A DNA stretch of 62,393 bases from assembly GCA_022446985.1 (NCBI GenBank), contig JAKVBD010000023.1:1-62393 (forward strand). Direction: 5' to 3'. Below, one piece after another: positions 51,587 to 60,108 of the stretch. Numbering within the stretch: the first letter of the stretch is position 1; each line of letters begins with the position of its first letter. The notes beneath the pieces are model-generated. The model saw only the letters and a list, made by a program, of their open reading frames with translations, was not told where the DNA came from and searched no databases. The position numbers were made by a program, and so were the translations under genes. The stretch comes from Lentisphaerales bacterium. GTDB taxonomy: Bacteria; Verrucomicrobiota; Lentisphaeria; Lentisphaerales; Lentisphaeraceae.

Positions 51587-52054
51587 ATGGCTTATATGAA
51601 AGTGGCGTTGGCCTATGGCAGCAATCTTGGAAATCGGTCAGAGAACATAACTCTGGCTGTGGACAAGCTTAAAGAGAATGGCTTAGGGAATATCTGTTGC
51701 TCAAAACATGTAGTTTCCAAACCAGTAGACTGTCCGCAAGGGTCTGGTGATTTTTTAAATGGTGCTTTGACTGGAGAGTGGCAAGGTAGTTGTCGCGAGT
51801 TATTAGATTTATGTCAAAAGATAGAAGGCGAAGTCGGTCGGTCGAAAGTACGTGAGATAAATAGCCCAAGGCCAATTGACCTGGATATATTACTTTTTGG
51901 TGAAGAAATGTTTGCTGAAGAAGATTTAAAAGTACCACATGAAAGAATGTTGCAAAGAGGTTTTGTCATGGGGCCATTGGCAGAAGTTGCAGCAGATTGG
52001 ATTATCCCTGGAGAGGACAGTACTGTAGGTCAATATTTTAAAGGAATGAAATGA
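51587..52054 (+). CDS. folK: 2-amino-4-hydroxy-6-hydroxymethyldihydropteridine pyrophosphokinase
   Basis: Folate-pathway kinase (HPPK) of 155 residues. The start block Y-G-S-N-L-G-N-R lies at 10-17, with the R-P-I-D-L-D-I-L-L-F-G motif (95-105, Mg-binding Asp98/Asp100) and P-H-E-R later. A GGTGAGA site lies before the ATG at 51587; an inner ATG at 51596 is less likely. The stop overlaps the next gene by 4 bases (ATGA), so folK is coupled to an unrelated exported protein and a sensor kinase. Confidence 0.95.
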   Translation: MAYMKVALAYGSNLGNRSENITLAVDKLKENGLGNICCSKHVVSKPVDCPQGSGDFLNGALTGEWQGSCRELLDLCQKIEGEVGRSKVREINSPRPIDLDILLFGEEMFAEEDLKVPHERMLQRGFVMGPLAEVAADWIIPGEDSTVGQYFKGMK

Positions 52055-52947
52055 AAATTTTACACTTACTGGTTTGTTTGTTTTTGGCGACGGCGCACGC
52101 GGAAGTTGTGATCAAACCGCGTTTATCAAAAACCAAGCCAGTGATTGACGGGAAATATGATTCTGCTTGGTATGGTAAAGAAACTTATGAATTTAGCCGA
52201 ATTGGTTTCGAGGGGAATTTGAAGATTAGGACGATGATTCATGAAGATTCTGTTTACTTTCTTATTCAGTGGCAAGATGAAGAAGAGAATACGCAACACA
52301 AACCATGGCGCTGGGATGGCCAAAAAGAAGCATACGTTGTCGGTGATGAAAGGGAGGATACGTTGATCCTCAGATGGGGAATCAATATAGATGACGAAAG
52401 AATCAATAGTGCAAATGACCTTTGGATGTGGGGGTCGGTTCGTACCAGTCAGGATTATGCAGATGATTTGTATGAAATAGTAAGCAAGAAACCTCTTCGG
52501 TCAGGAATTAAAAAATTAGACTTTAAAGGTGATGCATATTACCTACAAAATCAGGGAGATGTTGGTCGCCGTTGCTGGGAGGCTCTTTTTAGAGAACCGA
52601 CTTTTTGGGCAAAAGCTGATCGATACAATAATCAAATCCAGCCAACCGGCAGTAGAGCAGATGTTAAGGCTAAAGCTTTTTGGAAAAATAAGATTTGGAC
52701 AATTGAAATAGAGCGGAAGCTTTCAACAACAAATTTTGATGATGTCGAATTTGAGTGGGGGAAGACTTATTTCTTTGATATTTGTAATCAGTTGCTGGAG
52801 AATGCCCACATAGTACAAAATGTTGCTTTAATTGATGATGGGCTTAAAACACAGGAGCGCAATCCTTTGGTCTTTGAGATGCCTGAGTTTAAAGAGCCTA
52901 AAAAGAAAGATGTGAAAAAGAACAAGGCTGCTGATGAAACGGATTAA
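52051..52947 (+). CDS. Exported haem-binding EB_dh-type protein
   Basis: Protein of 298 residues with a Sec signal (about 1-17, cleaved near AHA-EV). The body resembles the haem-b-binding gamma subunit of ethylbenzene/DMSO-type dehydrogenases (the cytochrome c-552/EB_dh fold): V-I-D-G-K-Y-D-x-A-W near 29-38, Y-F-L-I-Q-W-Q-D-E, then W-x-W-G-S-V-R, A-F-W-K-N-K-x-W and E-I-E-R. No CxxCH is present, so any haem would be non-covalent. The C-terminus is Lys-rich. It overlaps folK by 4 bases and the sensor kinase by 14. It may supply a redox or haem-linked signal to the kinase (inference). Confidence 0.78.
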   Translation: MKILHLLVCLFLATAHAEVVIKPRLSKTKPVIDGKYDSAWYGKETYEFSRIGFEGNLKIRTMIHEDSVYFLIQWQDEEENTQHKPWRWDGQKEAYVVGDEREDTLILRWGINIDDERINSANDLWMWGSVRTSQDYADDLYEIVSKKPLRSGIKKLDFKGDAYYLQNQGDVGRRCWEALFREPTFWAKADRYNNQIQPTGSRADVKAKAFWKNKIWTIEIERKLSTTNFDDVEFEWGKTYFFDICNQLLENAHIVQNVALIDDGLKTQERNPLVFEMPEFKEPKKKDVKKNKAADETD

Positions 52948-54484
52948 TTATACAGTTGCACGTTTGCTTTCAATTCTTGCCTATGCGTTACTCGTTTTTA
53001 TCTTCTGTGCCATAATGATTGGCCAGTTGGAAAAAAATATTCAGCGTTCAGGGGTCATTCATACGGATGCTCAGGAGAACACTCAGAGACTTGGTGAGAT
53101 TTATCAACTCCATAAAAGTATAGAAGATATTTTTCCATTGAGAGGCTCTTTTCAGGAAAAAAAATCCTTGTTAAGACATGCCGATAATGAGATTTACCAA
53201 ATCTTGAAAGCTCTGGAGTCTTTAAATGACGAAGAAACGAAGCACTTGAAACGTGCTTACATTTCAGCAAGAACTTTGGTGTTAGCCTTAGTGGTAGAAT
53301 TAAGTGAAAATCAATATTCTGAAGAAGCGGATGAGATTCTTCAGGGATTGGGTATTCATTTGGCCCACAGTTTAGACAAGATCGTGACTACAATTAATCA
53401 ACGAAATGTTGAATTGCTCCAGTTGAATAGCACCTCAAATGCTCTTTTTGTTGATCTGAAATCTTATATGTACAACTTCTGTATAGTCATTGCGTTGATT
53501 CTTCTGGCATCTGGTATTTACCTGAACAGGCTGCTGCGTCAGCCGGTGAGTGAGTTGGCTAAAGCTGCTGACGAGATTCGCTCAGGTAATTTAGAGTATA
53601 CTCTGGATGTGCGGGATATTCCTCGGGATGAGTTGGGGATGCTCATGCGTAACTTCAATGTTATGGCGCGACGTTTGTCGCATACTGCAGGACGTTTGGA
53701 GGATGCCAACTTTAATTTGCGTCAGGAAGCTGATGTTCTTCAGGCTTTAGCTCAACAAAAGACTAAGTTTATTCGCCATCTTGGGCATGAGTTAAGAGCA
53801 CCTTTGAGTTCCATAATTGGTTTTGCTGAGCTTTTACGAGAAGGTTATTATGGAGATTTGACGGAAAAGCAGGAGGATTATCTGGGGCGAATAGATAAGA
53901 GTGCAAATTTTTTGCTTTCGCTGGTGAACGATTTGGTAGACCAGGCAAAAATGCAAGTAGGTACTTTGCGTTTAAGATATGAAGATTTTGAAATTAAGCA
54001 GTTTGTAAATGAAGTGGTAAGCTCCTTTGAGGCAAAGGCGGATATCGAAGGAATTGATCTGGGTTGTGAATTTCGAAATGTTTCAGACAAGCAGACTTTT
54101 AGTGTCGATGGTAAGAGAATAAAGCAGGCGATGATCAATCTTATAAGTAATGCTTTGAAGTTTACACCTGCTGGTGAGAGTGTAACAGTCGTTGCTGTTG
54201 TGGAAAGAGACTCGTTGATTATCGATATTAAAGATACTGGGATTGGTATAGCTGAAGATGATCTGGAGGATATTTTTTATGAATTCAAGCAGGCAGATAC
54301 AGTGAAAAGTTCTGAAGGTGCTGGATTAGGCTTGCCGCTTTCTCGGCAATTGTTGATTATGCATGGAGGAAATATAACTGTGAGCAGTGAACTCGGTAAA
54401 GGAGCCTGTTTCAGTATGGTTGTACCCCTAGAGCGGCCTACTGATCTGCCGGACATAAAAGAGACGACTATTAATATTTTTTAG
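52934..54484 (+). CDS. Membrane sensor histidine kinase
   Basis: Protein of 516 residues. Membrane helices lie at about 10-31 and 181-198 and bracket a helical periplasmic sensor domain of about 150 residues without a recognised family. A HAMP linker lies at about 200-255. The HisKA domain has H-E-L-R-A-P-L with phospho-accepting His285. The ATPase domain has N-L-I-S-N-A-L-K-F-T (N box) and D-T-G-I-G-I (G1). No receiver domain is attached and no cognate regulator is encoded beside it; the CheY-like proteins at 22934 and 61862 are separate. Its ATG lies 14 bases inside the EB_dh gene, so expression is coupled to that protein. Confidence 0.93.
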   Translation: MKRINYTVARLLSILAYALLVFIFCAIMIGQLEKNIQRSGVIHTDAQENTQRLGEIYQLHKSIEDIFPLRGSFQEKKSLLRHADNEIYQILKALESLNDEETKHLKRAYISARTLVLALVVELSENQYSEEADEILQGLGIHLAHSLDKIVTTINQRNVELLQLNSTSNALFVDLKSYMYNFCIVIALILLASGIYLNRLLRQPVSELAKAADEIRSGNLEYTLDVRDIPRDELGMLMRNFNVMARRLSHTAGRLEDANFNLRQEADVLQALAQQKTKFIRHLGHELRAPLSSIIGFAELLREGYYGDLTEKQEDYLGRIDKSANFLLSLVNDLVDQAKMQVGTLRLRYEDFEIKQFVNEVVSSFEAKADIEGIDLGCEFRNVSDKQTFSVDGKRIKQAMINLISNALKFTPAGESVTVVAVVERDSLIIDIKDTGIGIAEDDLEDIFYEFKQADTVKSSEGAGLGLPLSRQLLIMHGGNITVSSELGKGACFSMVVPLERPTDLPDIKETTINIF

Positions 54485-54572
54485 TAAGTCTTAATTTTCT
54501 TAAAAGAATTAAAAGAGTTTGCCTTCTGGCATTAATTGCACATATTGCTGCAAATTTAAGGATTTTTTACAC

Positions 54573-55904
54573 ATGACTCAGGAAGAACAGGTTTTAGATA
54601 AGCTTTCGGTAATTATTGACCCGGATCTTGGCCGTGACATCGTCACTTTAGGATTTATTAAAGAGATGAACATCGATAGCGGTAACGTTTCATTTGCTAT
54701 TGAACTAACAACTCCAGCATGCCCGGTTAAGGAGGAGTTCCGTCAGCAGGCTGAGACTGTAGTTAGCCAGCTTGATTGGGTTGAGAAAGTAAATGTAACT
54801 ATGACGGCCCAGCAATCAGCTCCTAAGTCAAATAAAAATATGAAAGGTCTTAGTGGAGTCAAAAATGTTATTGGTGTTTACTCTTGTAAAGGCGGCGTAG
54901 GTAAGTCGACTGTTGCAGTAAACCTGGCTTACTCTTTGGCTAGAACAGGTGCGAAAGTCGGTATTTTTGATGCAGATGTTTATGGCCCAAGTTTGCCAAG
55001 CATGGTGAATGTTAAAGATACTTCTATTTACCAACATGATGGTCTTTTGGTTCCTCTTGAGTATGAAGGCGTCAAACTCATGTCTTTTGGATTTGTTAAT
55101 CAAGAGCAGGAAGCAGCCATTCTTCGTGGTCCTATGGTAACTCAAATCGTTGGTCAGCTTTTAGGTGGAGTTGGTTGGGGAGACTTGGATTACTTGATTA
55201 TTGATTTCCATCCGGGAACAGGTGATATTCAGCTTACCCTTCTTCAAACTGTCGAGCTTAATGCATCAGTTATGGTGACGACTCCACAAAACTTAAGTTT
55301 TATCGATGTTATCAAAGGTATTCAGATGTTTGAGACTTTGAAGGTGCCTACTATCGCTTGTGTTGAAAACATGAGTTACTATGAGTGTTGTGGCGAAAAG
55401 AAAAGAATTTTCGGCGTGGGTGCTTTGAGAAGACTCAAAGAAATGTATGGCTTTAAGCATAGTTTCGAAATTCCGGTTATGGAAAAACTTTCTACCATGG
55501 GCGATACAGGTGTTCCACTTGTCTTAGAAGAGCCGAATGGCTTGGCATCTAAGCTCTACAGTGATTTAACTTCTTCAGTAGTTCGCGAACTCAGTCGTAT
55601 AAAATTCAGTCAGAAAGAACTACCTAAAGTTGAGTACGTGCCAGGTAAAGGTATTGGTTTCACGGTTGATGACGAAACCAGTTATATATCCCCTAAAGTT
55701 CTACGTGGTGAATGCCGTTGTGCAGTTTGTGTTGAAGAGTTTACGGGTGAGCAAATACTTGACAAAAGCTCTGTGCCAGATAACATACAGCCCACCAGTA
55801 TTGCTCCGATGGGCAATTATGCAGTTTCTATTCAATGGACTGATGGTCACACATCATCTGTTTATCCTTATGAAGTTTTGCAAAAGCTGGCAACAGAAAG
55901 TTAA
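54573..55904 (+). CDS. mrp: Mrp/ApbC-type ATPase with DUF59 and DUF971 domains
   Basis: Iron-sulfur cluster carrier protein of 443 residues. The ATG at 54573 with AAGGA about 11 bases upstream is preferred. Domain order: an N-terminal MIP18/DUF59 domain (about 1-85, with P-A-C-P motif), a P-loop NTPase (deviant Walker A K-G-G-V-G-K-S at 106-112) and a C-terminal DUF971-type domain (about 355-440, with C-R-C-A-V-C-V). The usual Mrp CxxC cluster-bridging motif after E-N-M-S-Y is here only a Cys-Cys pair, so cluster binding may be altered or use the extra Cys in the tail. It follows the kinase by 88 bases. Confidence 0.93.
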   Translation: MTQEEQVLDKLSVIIDPDLGRDIVTLGFIKEMNIDSGNVSFAIELTTPACPVKEEFRQQAETVVSQLDWVEKVNVTMTAQQSAPKSNKNMKGLSGVKNVIGVYSCKGGVGKSTVAVNLAYSLARTGAKVGIFDADVYGPSLPSMVNVKDTSIYQHDGLLVPLEYEGVKLMSFGFVNQEQEAAILRGPMVTQIVGQLLGGVGWGDLDYLIIDFHPGTGDIQLTLLQTVELNASVMVTTPQNLSFIDVIKGIQMFETLKVPTIACVENMSYYECCGEKKRIFGVGALRRLKEMYGFKHSFEIPVMEKLSTMGDTGVPLVLEEPNGLASKLYSDLTSSVVRELSRIKFSQKELPKVEYVPGKGIGFTVDDETSYISPKVLRGECRCAVCVEEFTGEQILDKSSVPDNIQPTSIAPMGNYAVSIQWTDGHTSSVYPYEVLQKLATES

Positions 55905-55928
55905 ATCTTAAGGATTGTAAATTTTTAT

Positions 55929-56615
55929 ATGTCTATTGATGACAATATCTGGTACGCTGTAAACCAGACTAGAGTAATATCGGAGCCCAAGAGTACCATT
56001 GAGACATTTGGTGTAACGCGTATCAAATATTTCATTGTCTGTGAGAAGATGGATTCTGTTAACTCTGTGAAGATTCATGAAGGCGTTATTACTTCTGAAA
56101 AGCCTTCGATTATTACTCCGTCGCATTTTGCCCAGCAATTAATTGAAGGGTTTGGTGCTGAGGCCAGCGAGTATGCAGAATGGCTTAGGCAGCATGGCGA
56201 GTTTATGAAGATACTCCAGTATGGCTTACAGATTCGTAAAGAAGAAATCAAAGAAGAAGTTACTAGCGGTTCACTTGAGGAGGTGACTGCCAGGGTTCGT
56301 CAGTCAGCGGATCAGGGACGTGAATTGACCACTGTTATTCAAGGTGTTGAAAATATGTGGGAAGTTTCTTTGATGAAGTTCATGCAGGCTTATGTGAATA
56401 GGTCGGCAGAGAGAAACTTTAATGAAATCCAAAATCATCATCATAGCCTTCAGCAACAGTCTGAAAATCAGATGTATGAGCAGATAGAAGAAGATTTTTA
56501 TCATGCACGTGGAAAGAAGGAAAGACTACAAACTTTGGGGCAAAGGCTTCAGGGAATGGGGCTTTTTGGGAAATATGAAGACAGATTTTATGCATTGCTG
56601 AGAGAGTGTAGTTAA
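55929..56615 (+). CDS. Conserved-looking cytoplasmic protein, unknown function
   Basis: I do not recognise this family. The 228-residue product has no signal peptide or membrane helix. The first 85 residues contain a mixed alpha/beta start (N-I-W-Y-A-V-N-Q-T-R-V) and the rest is strongly helical and charged, with coiled-coil-like stretches at about 100-195 and an H-H-H-H-S run near 160. It begins 25 bases after mrp on the same strand. The composition is ordinary for the window, so a real gene is likely. Function cannot be inferred. Confidence 0.65.
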   Translation: MSIDDNIWYAVNQTRVISEPKSTIETFGVTRIKYFIVCEKMDSVNSVKIHEGVITSEKPSIITPSHFAQQLIEGFGAEASEYAEWLRQHGEFMKILQYGLQIRKEEIKEEVTSGSLEEVTARVRQSADQGRELTTVIQGVENMWEVSLMKFMQAYVNRSAERNFNEIQNHHHSLQQQSENQMYEQIEEDFYHARGKKERLQTLGQRLQGMGLFGKYEDRFYALLRECS

Positions 56616-56652
56616 TTTTCTATGGTTTGTACTGTTTTCTAGTTGGTTTGTT

Positions 56653-57180
56653 GTGAAATTGAATTGTGTTGTGGGGGATTTTGATGAGGGGCAATGGTCC
56701 AAAAGAAATACGTCTACAAGTCGTACATCTCGCTGTGTTGGGAAGTCGAAAACTTCAAGAAGGGGGCCTGTTAAGAAGAAAAAACAGGACAATACTAAGC
56801 TATTTACAGGTATTGGTGTTGGAGCGTTTGTACTCATTTTTGTAATTATTGCAGCAGCTTCTGGTGCGAGTTCTTCGAGCAACAAAAGGGGTAGTACTGT
56901 TTTTAAAGAAGCTTATTCACTACCATTGTCGGATAAGAAAATTATCTACAGAGATTATACAAAGGTTGATGATAAACTTGAGGATCAAACTGCTGAAAAA
57001 ATATCAGCTCTTCAGAGAGACGAATTGCGCCAAAAGGGAAAATCGATCCGCAGTGAAAAGAAGCGACTGTTGCACAATGCAAAAGTAGGGTTGATCAGTA
57101 AATGTAAAAAGAAGTATTCTGGTTTAATCAGTAGCTATTTTAACAAAAATATTAGTGAAGGCATAGATAAAAACTGGTAG
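56653..57180 (+). CDS. Small membrane protein, unknown function
   Basis: Protein of up to 175 residues read from a GTG at 56653; the start is uncertain because no clear ribosome-binding site precedes it and the frame before about residue 30 is low-complexity (Ser/Thr/Arg). A very basic stretch (K-S-K-T-S-R-R-G-P-V-K-K-K-K) is followed by one strong membrane helix at about 49-72 (G-I-G-V-G-A-F-V-L-I-F-V-I-I-A-A-A). The soluble helical C-terminus (about 80-175) is Lys-rich. The basic-then-hydrophobic order predicts the N-terminus in the cytoplasm and the tail outside. Family unknown. Confidence 0.6.
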   Translation: MKLNCVVGDFDEGQWSKRNTSTSRTSRCVGKSKTSRRGPVKKKKQDNTKLFTGIGVGAFVLIFVIIAAASGASSSSNKRGSTVFKEAYSLPLSDKKIIYRDYTKVDDKLEDQTAEKISALQRDELRQKGKSIRSEKKRLLHNAKVGLISKCKKKYSGLISSYFNKNISEGIDKNW

Positions 57181-57243
57181 TTGGAGTTTTCGTCTTTTTT
57201 GTAATTGTTTTCATGTTATCTTAGTTTAAGCTCGAGGATAATT

Positions 57244-58038
57244 ATGAATAAATCGCTAATATTCAGCTTAAGACATGCAGAGGTTTCTTTAGTAGAGGAA
57301 TCTCTTGACTTGTTGATTCAGTCCCCATTCAAATATTTTGAAATATCTGGAGAATTGTTTGAAAGCTCTTTTTACAAAACTTTTAAGAGAAAGTGCTTTG
57401 AGTCCGAGAAAACTATTTCCAGTGTGTTTGGGCTTATACCTGCAAGCTTATCGAGAAACTGGCCGAAAAGTTCGTCACAAATTTCATCAGAATTAAAAGT
57501 ATTCCTTGCGGAGAGACTGTCTTCTCTAGTGAATGAAAATATTTACTTTGCTGAAATTGATTTGGCTTTGGACGAAGTAACCAAGGGGCAAGAAGTTTTT
57601 GATATTGAGCATAGAAGCCAATTAATTTCTATGGCCTTAGCAAAGACTAAAGGTGAGATCGGTTCTTTATTGATTCCATTGCGTTTTCCAAAAGCTTTAC
57701 CAAAAAGTTTTGAGTGGCGTTATACCAGTATGTTGCAAAATAAAATAGCTCATTCGAAATTGGCAACAGTTGTAAATGTTTTTCCATATGAGTGTCATGC
57801 CGAATCTTTTAATGACTTCTTAAAAAAGACTTTTTATACAGCAAAAGTTATGCGCTTTTGTTTTGATCCCGTATCTGATGGTTTTTTGAACCGAGAGTCT
57901 ATGCAGAGGTGGTTACAGGTTTTTTGTGATCAAGGTTTTGATGGTCGAGTTATTTTATCTCCAAGGCTCGAGAGTAGCGCCGTATTACAGGGTAGTTTGA
58001 GTCAATTGTCCCTGCTGTTAAAGTCATATGAAATCTAA
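57244..58038 (+). CDS. Unrecognised cytoplasmic protein, 264 aa
   Basis: The ATG at 57244 with GAGGA 5 bases before it is chosen; a longer start at 57205 has no site. The protein has no signal or membrane segment. A repeated strand-helix pattern (F-K-Y-F-E-I-S-G, I-Y-F-A-E-I-D-L, A-T-V-V-N-V-F-P-Y-E, A-K-V-M-R-F-C-F-D, G-R-V-I-L-S) hints at a TIM-barrel-like fold of the sugar-isomerase/endonuclease-IV sort, but I see no metal-binding motif, so this is only a suggestion. Its stop overlaps the convergent rsmE stop by 4 bases. Confidence 0.65.
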   Translation: MNKSLIFSLRHAEVSLVEESLDLLIQSPFKYFEISGELFESSFYKTFKRKCFESEKTISSVFGLIPASLSRNWPKSSSQISSELKVFLAERLSSLVNENIYFAEIDLALDEVTKGQEVFDIEHRSQLISMALAKTKGEIGSLLIPLRFPKALPKSFEWRYTSMLQNKIAHSKLATVVNVFPYECHAESFNDFLKKTFYTAKVMRFCFDPVSDGFLNRESMQRWLQVFCDQGFDGRVILSPRLESSAVLQGSLSQLSLLLKSYEI

Positions 58039-58724
58039 CTATTCAGTATAGCAAGTAAGCCGACTGTAGCCGTTTCCACTCGCAGGATATGTTCGCCGAT
58101 ACATATGGATTGAGCATTGTTTTCTTTGAGCATTTGTTTTTCTTTCGCAGAAAAGCCACCTTCTGGGCCAATCCATAGAGATATCTCATTTTCCTTACTA
58201 GAGAATTTCTCAAAGTTATCCTCAGGGACGGCACCGATTAATATGGGAAGTTGACATTCTTCAAGAGCTTTTAGGAAAGTTTTAAGTGGGTGTATTTCAG
58301 GGAAATAACAGTTGCCTGATTGTTTTGCCCCGCTAATGATGTCTTTTTGTAGGCTATCTTTTTTGTTTTTGGGTTTTGCTACAGAAAATTCACAATCTAT
58401 GAAGTGAATTTCCCAGACTCCAAGTTCTACGCATTGTTTGATTAGTCCAGTCAATATGTTATGTCTGGGGGACGCAATGTAGAGATGGATTTTTCTTTCA
58501 GGTTCAGGGACGTCAGAAATAGTGTTGATCTGACAGTATACAAGTCCTTTATTTTTAGGAATAGAAGTAACAGTGGCCTCAGCTTTTTTTCCGCACCCAT
58601 CAATTAAGTGAATGGTGTCGCCCACTTTTGATCTAAGCGTTTTTGATATGTGTAGGCTTTCTTCTTTTAAGAGAGCGACGTCTGAGGTAGATTCGTTTAT
58701 TTCCTGGCAATAAAAGTAGGGCAT
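58035..58724 (-). CDS. rsmE: 16S rRNA (uracil-1498-N3)-methyltransferase
   Basis: SPOUT-class RNA methyltransferase of 229 residues. The deep trefoil-knot signatures are near the C-terminus: W-I-G-P-E-G-G-F (about 171-178), followed by the L-R-V-E-T-A motif (about 215-220). The N-terminal RNA-binding PUA-like domain covers about 1-70. It methylates U1498 of 16S rRNA. It overlaps the convergent unknown gene at 58038 by 4 bases and is divergent from rbfA. Confidence 0.95.
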   Translation of the reverse strand: MPYFYCQEINESTSDVALLKEESLHISKTLRSKVGDTIHLIDGCGKKAEATVTSIPKNKGLVYCQINTISDVPEPERKIHLYIASPRHNILTGLIKQCVELGVWEIHFIDCEFSVAKPKNKKDSLQKDIISGAKQSGNCYFPEIHPLKTFLKALEECQLPILIGAVPEDNFEKFSSKENEISLWIGPEGGFSAKEKQMLKENNAQSICIGEHILRVETATVGLLAILNS

Positions 58725-59002
58725 GGAGATTAATTTGCAGTTTTGTTTTATCTAGCGATAAATTTAAGGTGAGTTTTGCAAAGATCAATAAGAGGCGAAT
58801 TATTCAGTATTTTGATTTAAGGCAGCAGAAATATTTATATTTATTGTGCTTTTAGGTAAATCTTTAAAAATTACTTTTTTCATGAGGTAAACGCGAGATC
58901 GTTGGTTATATTAGGCGCCTTTTATTTTTGCAAGTAGCTAAATCGCAAGTTGTACATTTTATTATATATAGAGTTTAACGGGATTTTCATCAGGAGTATA
59001 AA

Positions 59003-59353
59003 ATGCCAAAAGATAGAATGAGAAGTGTGGACTCCACTGTAAAAAAAGAATTGGCAATTCTTTTTTCTAAAGATGTAGTTCCAAATTTTGAATGTTTAAT
59101 TACTTTGACGGATGTTAAAACAAGTCCGGATTTACGCCACAGCCAAGTGTATGTGAGTATTTTAGGTTCACCTAAACAAAAGCGTTCAGTGATGGATTAC
59201 TTAGAGAAAAATAAACAGCAATACTACGAGTACTTAGGCTCAAGAATCCGTATGAAATACACACCTTCTCTAAATTGGATTTTTGACGATACTGCAGAGA
59301 AAGCGGATAAGATTTCGAATTTACTGGATAACCTGGACATACCTGAGGATTAA
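59003..59353 (+). CDS. rbfA: Ribosome-binding factor A
   Basis: KH-type 30S assembly factor of 116 residues; the D-L-R-H-S-Q-V-Y-V-S segment is the hallmark, and the C-terminal R-x-R-M-K-Y-T-P-x-L-x-x-x-x-D-D pattern is present. A clear AGGAG lies before the ATG. It heads an operon with truB, whose ATG shares the last base of this stop. The usual upstream partners nusA and infB are not here. Confidence 0.95.
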   Translation: MPKDRMRSVDSTVKKELAILFSKDVVPNFECLITLTDVKTSPDLRHSQVYVSILGSPKQKRSVMDYLEKNKQQYYEYLGSRIRMKYTPSLNWIFDDTAEKADKISNLLDNLDIPED

Positions 59354-60105
59354 TGAACCTTTCAGAACATAAATTAAATGACCCAAACAGTGGGTTGATG
59401 TTAGTTGACAAGCCATCTGGCTGGACCAGCCACGATGTCGTGAATTTTGTAAGACGCCGTTTTGGTTTTAAGAAAGTCGGACACTGCGGAACTTTAGATC
59501 CATCGGCAACAGGATTATTGATTCTAGTTGTTGGGCATGCGACTAAAGTTGCAGATTATCTGGCAAAGGATCATAAAGTTTACAGAGCAACTATGACTCT
59601 TGGTGCTTCTACTTCATCGCATGACTCAGATGGCGATGTTGTTGAGGAAAAGTCTTATGCACATGTGACGGAAGAGCAGGTTCGTCAGACTCTCGGTGAG
59701 TATGCTGGTGATCAGATGCAGATTCCTCCTATGGTCTCAGCAGTGAAGAAAGGTGGCAAAAAGCTTTATGAACTAGCTCGTAAAGGGATTGAGATCGAGC
59801 GAGATCCACGAAAAATCACTATTCATGAATTGTCAATAAATAATATTGACCTGCCAAATGTAGATTTTACAGTTGATTGTTCTAAAGGGACCTATGTGAG
59901 GACAATTTGTCATGACTTGGCAATTCAGTTGAAAACACTTGGTCATATGTCATTGTTGGTTCGTGAAAAGAGTGGTGATTTTGATTTAAAAGATGCTTTT
60001 CAAATTGAAGAGCAACTTAAAACTTGGGAGCGAGAAGAGTTTATTGAAAATATGATTCCTCTCGGAAAGTTTGTTTCAACTAAGTTAGCCGGCATAAATA
60101 ACTAG
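59353..60105 (+). CDS. truB: tRNA pseudouridine-55 synthase
   Basis: Makes pseudouridine at position 55 of the T loop of tRNAs; 250 residues. The motif G-H-C-G-T-L-D-P-S-A-T-G places catalytic Asp49. K-P-S-G-W-T-S-H (motif I) precedes it and Y-V-R-T-I-C-H-D-L lies near 195. It overlaps rbfA by one base and is followed 3 bases later by ribF, the common rbfA-truB-ribF order. Confidence 0.97.
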   Translation: MNLSEHKLNDPNSGLMLVDKPSGWTSHDVVNFVRRRFGFKKVGHCGTLDPSATGLLILVVGHATKVADYLAKDHKVYRATMTLGASTSSHDSDGDVVEEKSYAHVTEEQVRQTLGEYAGDQMQIPPMVSAVKKGGKKLYELARKGIEIERDPRKITIHELSINNIDLPNVDFTVDCSKGTYVRTICHDLAIQLKTLGHMSLLVREKSGDFDLKDAFQIEEQLKTWEREEFIENMIPLGKFVSTKLAGINN

Positions 60106-60108
60106 AAT

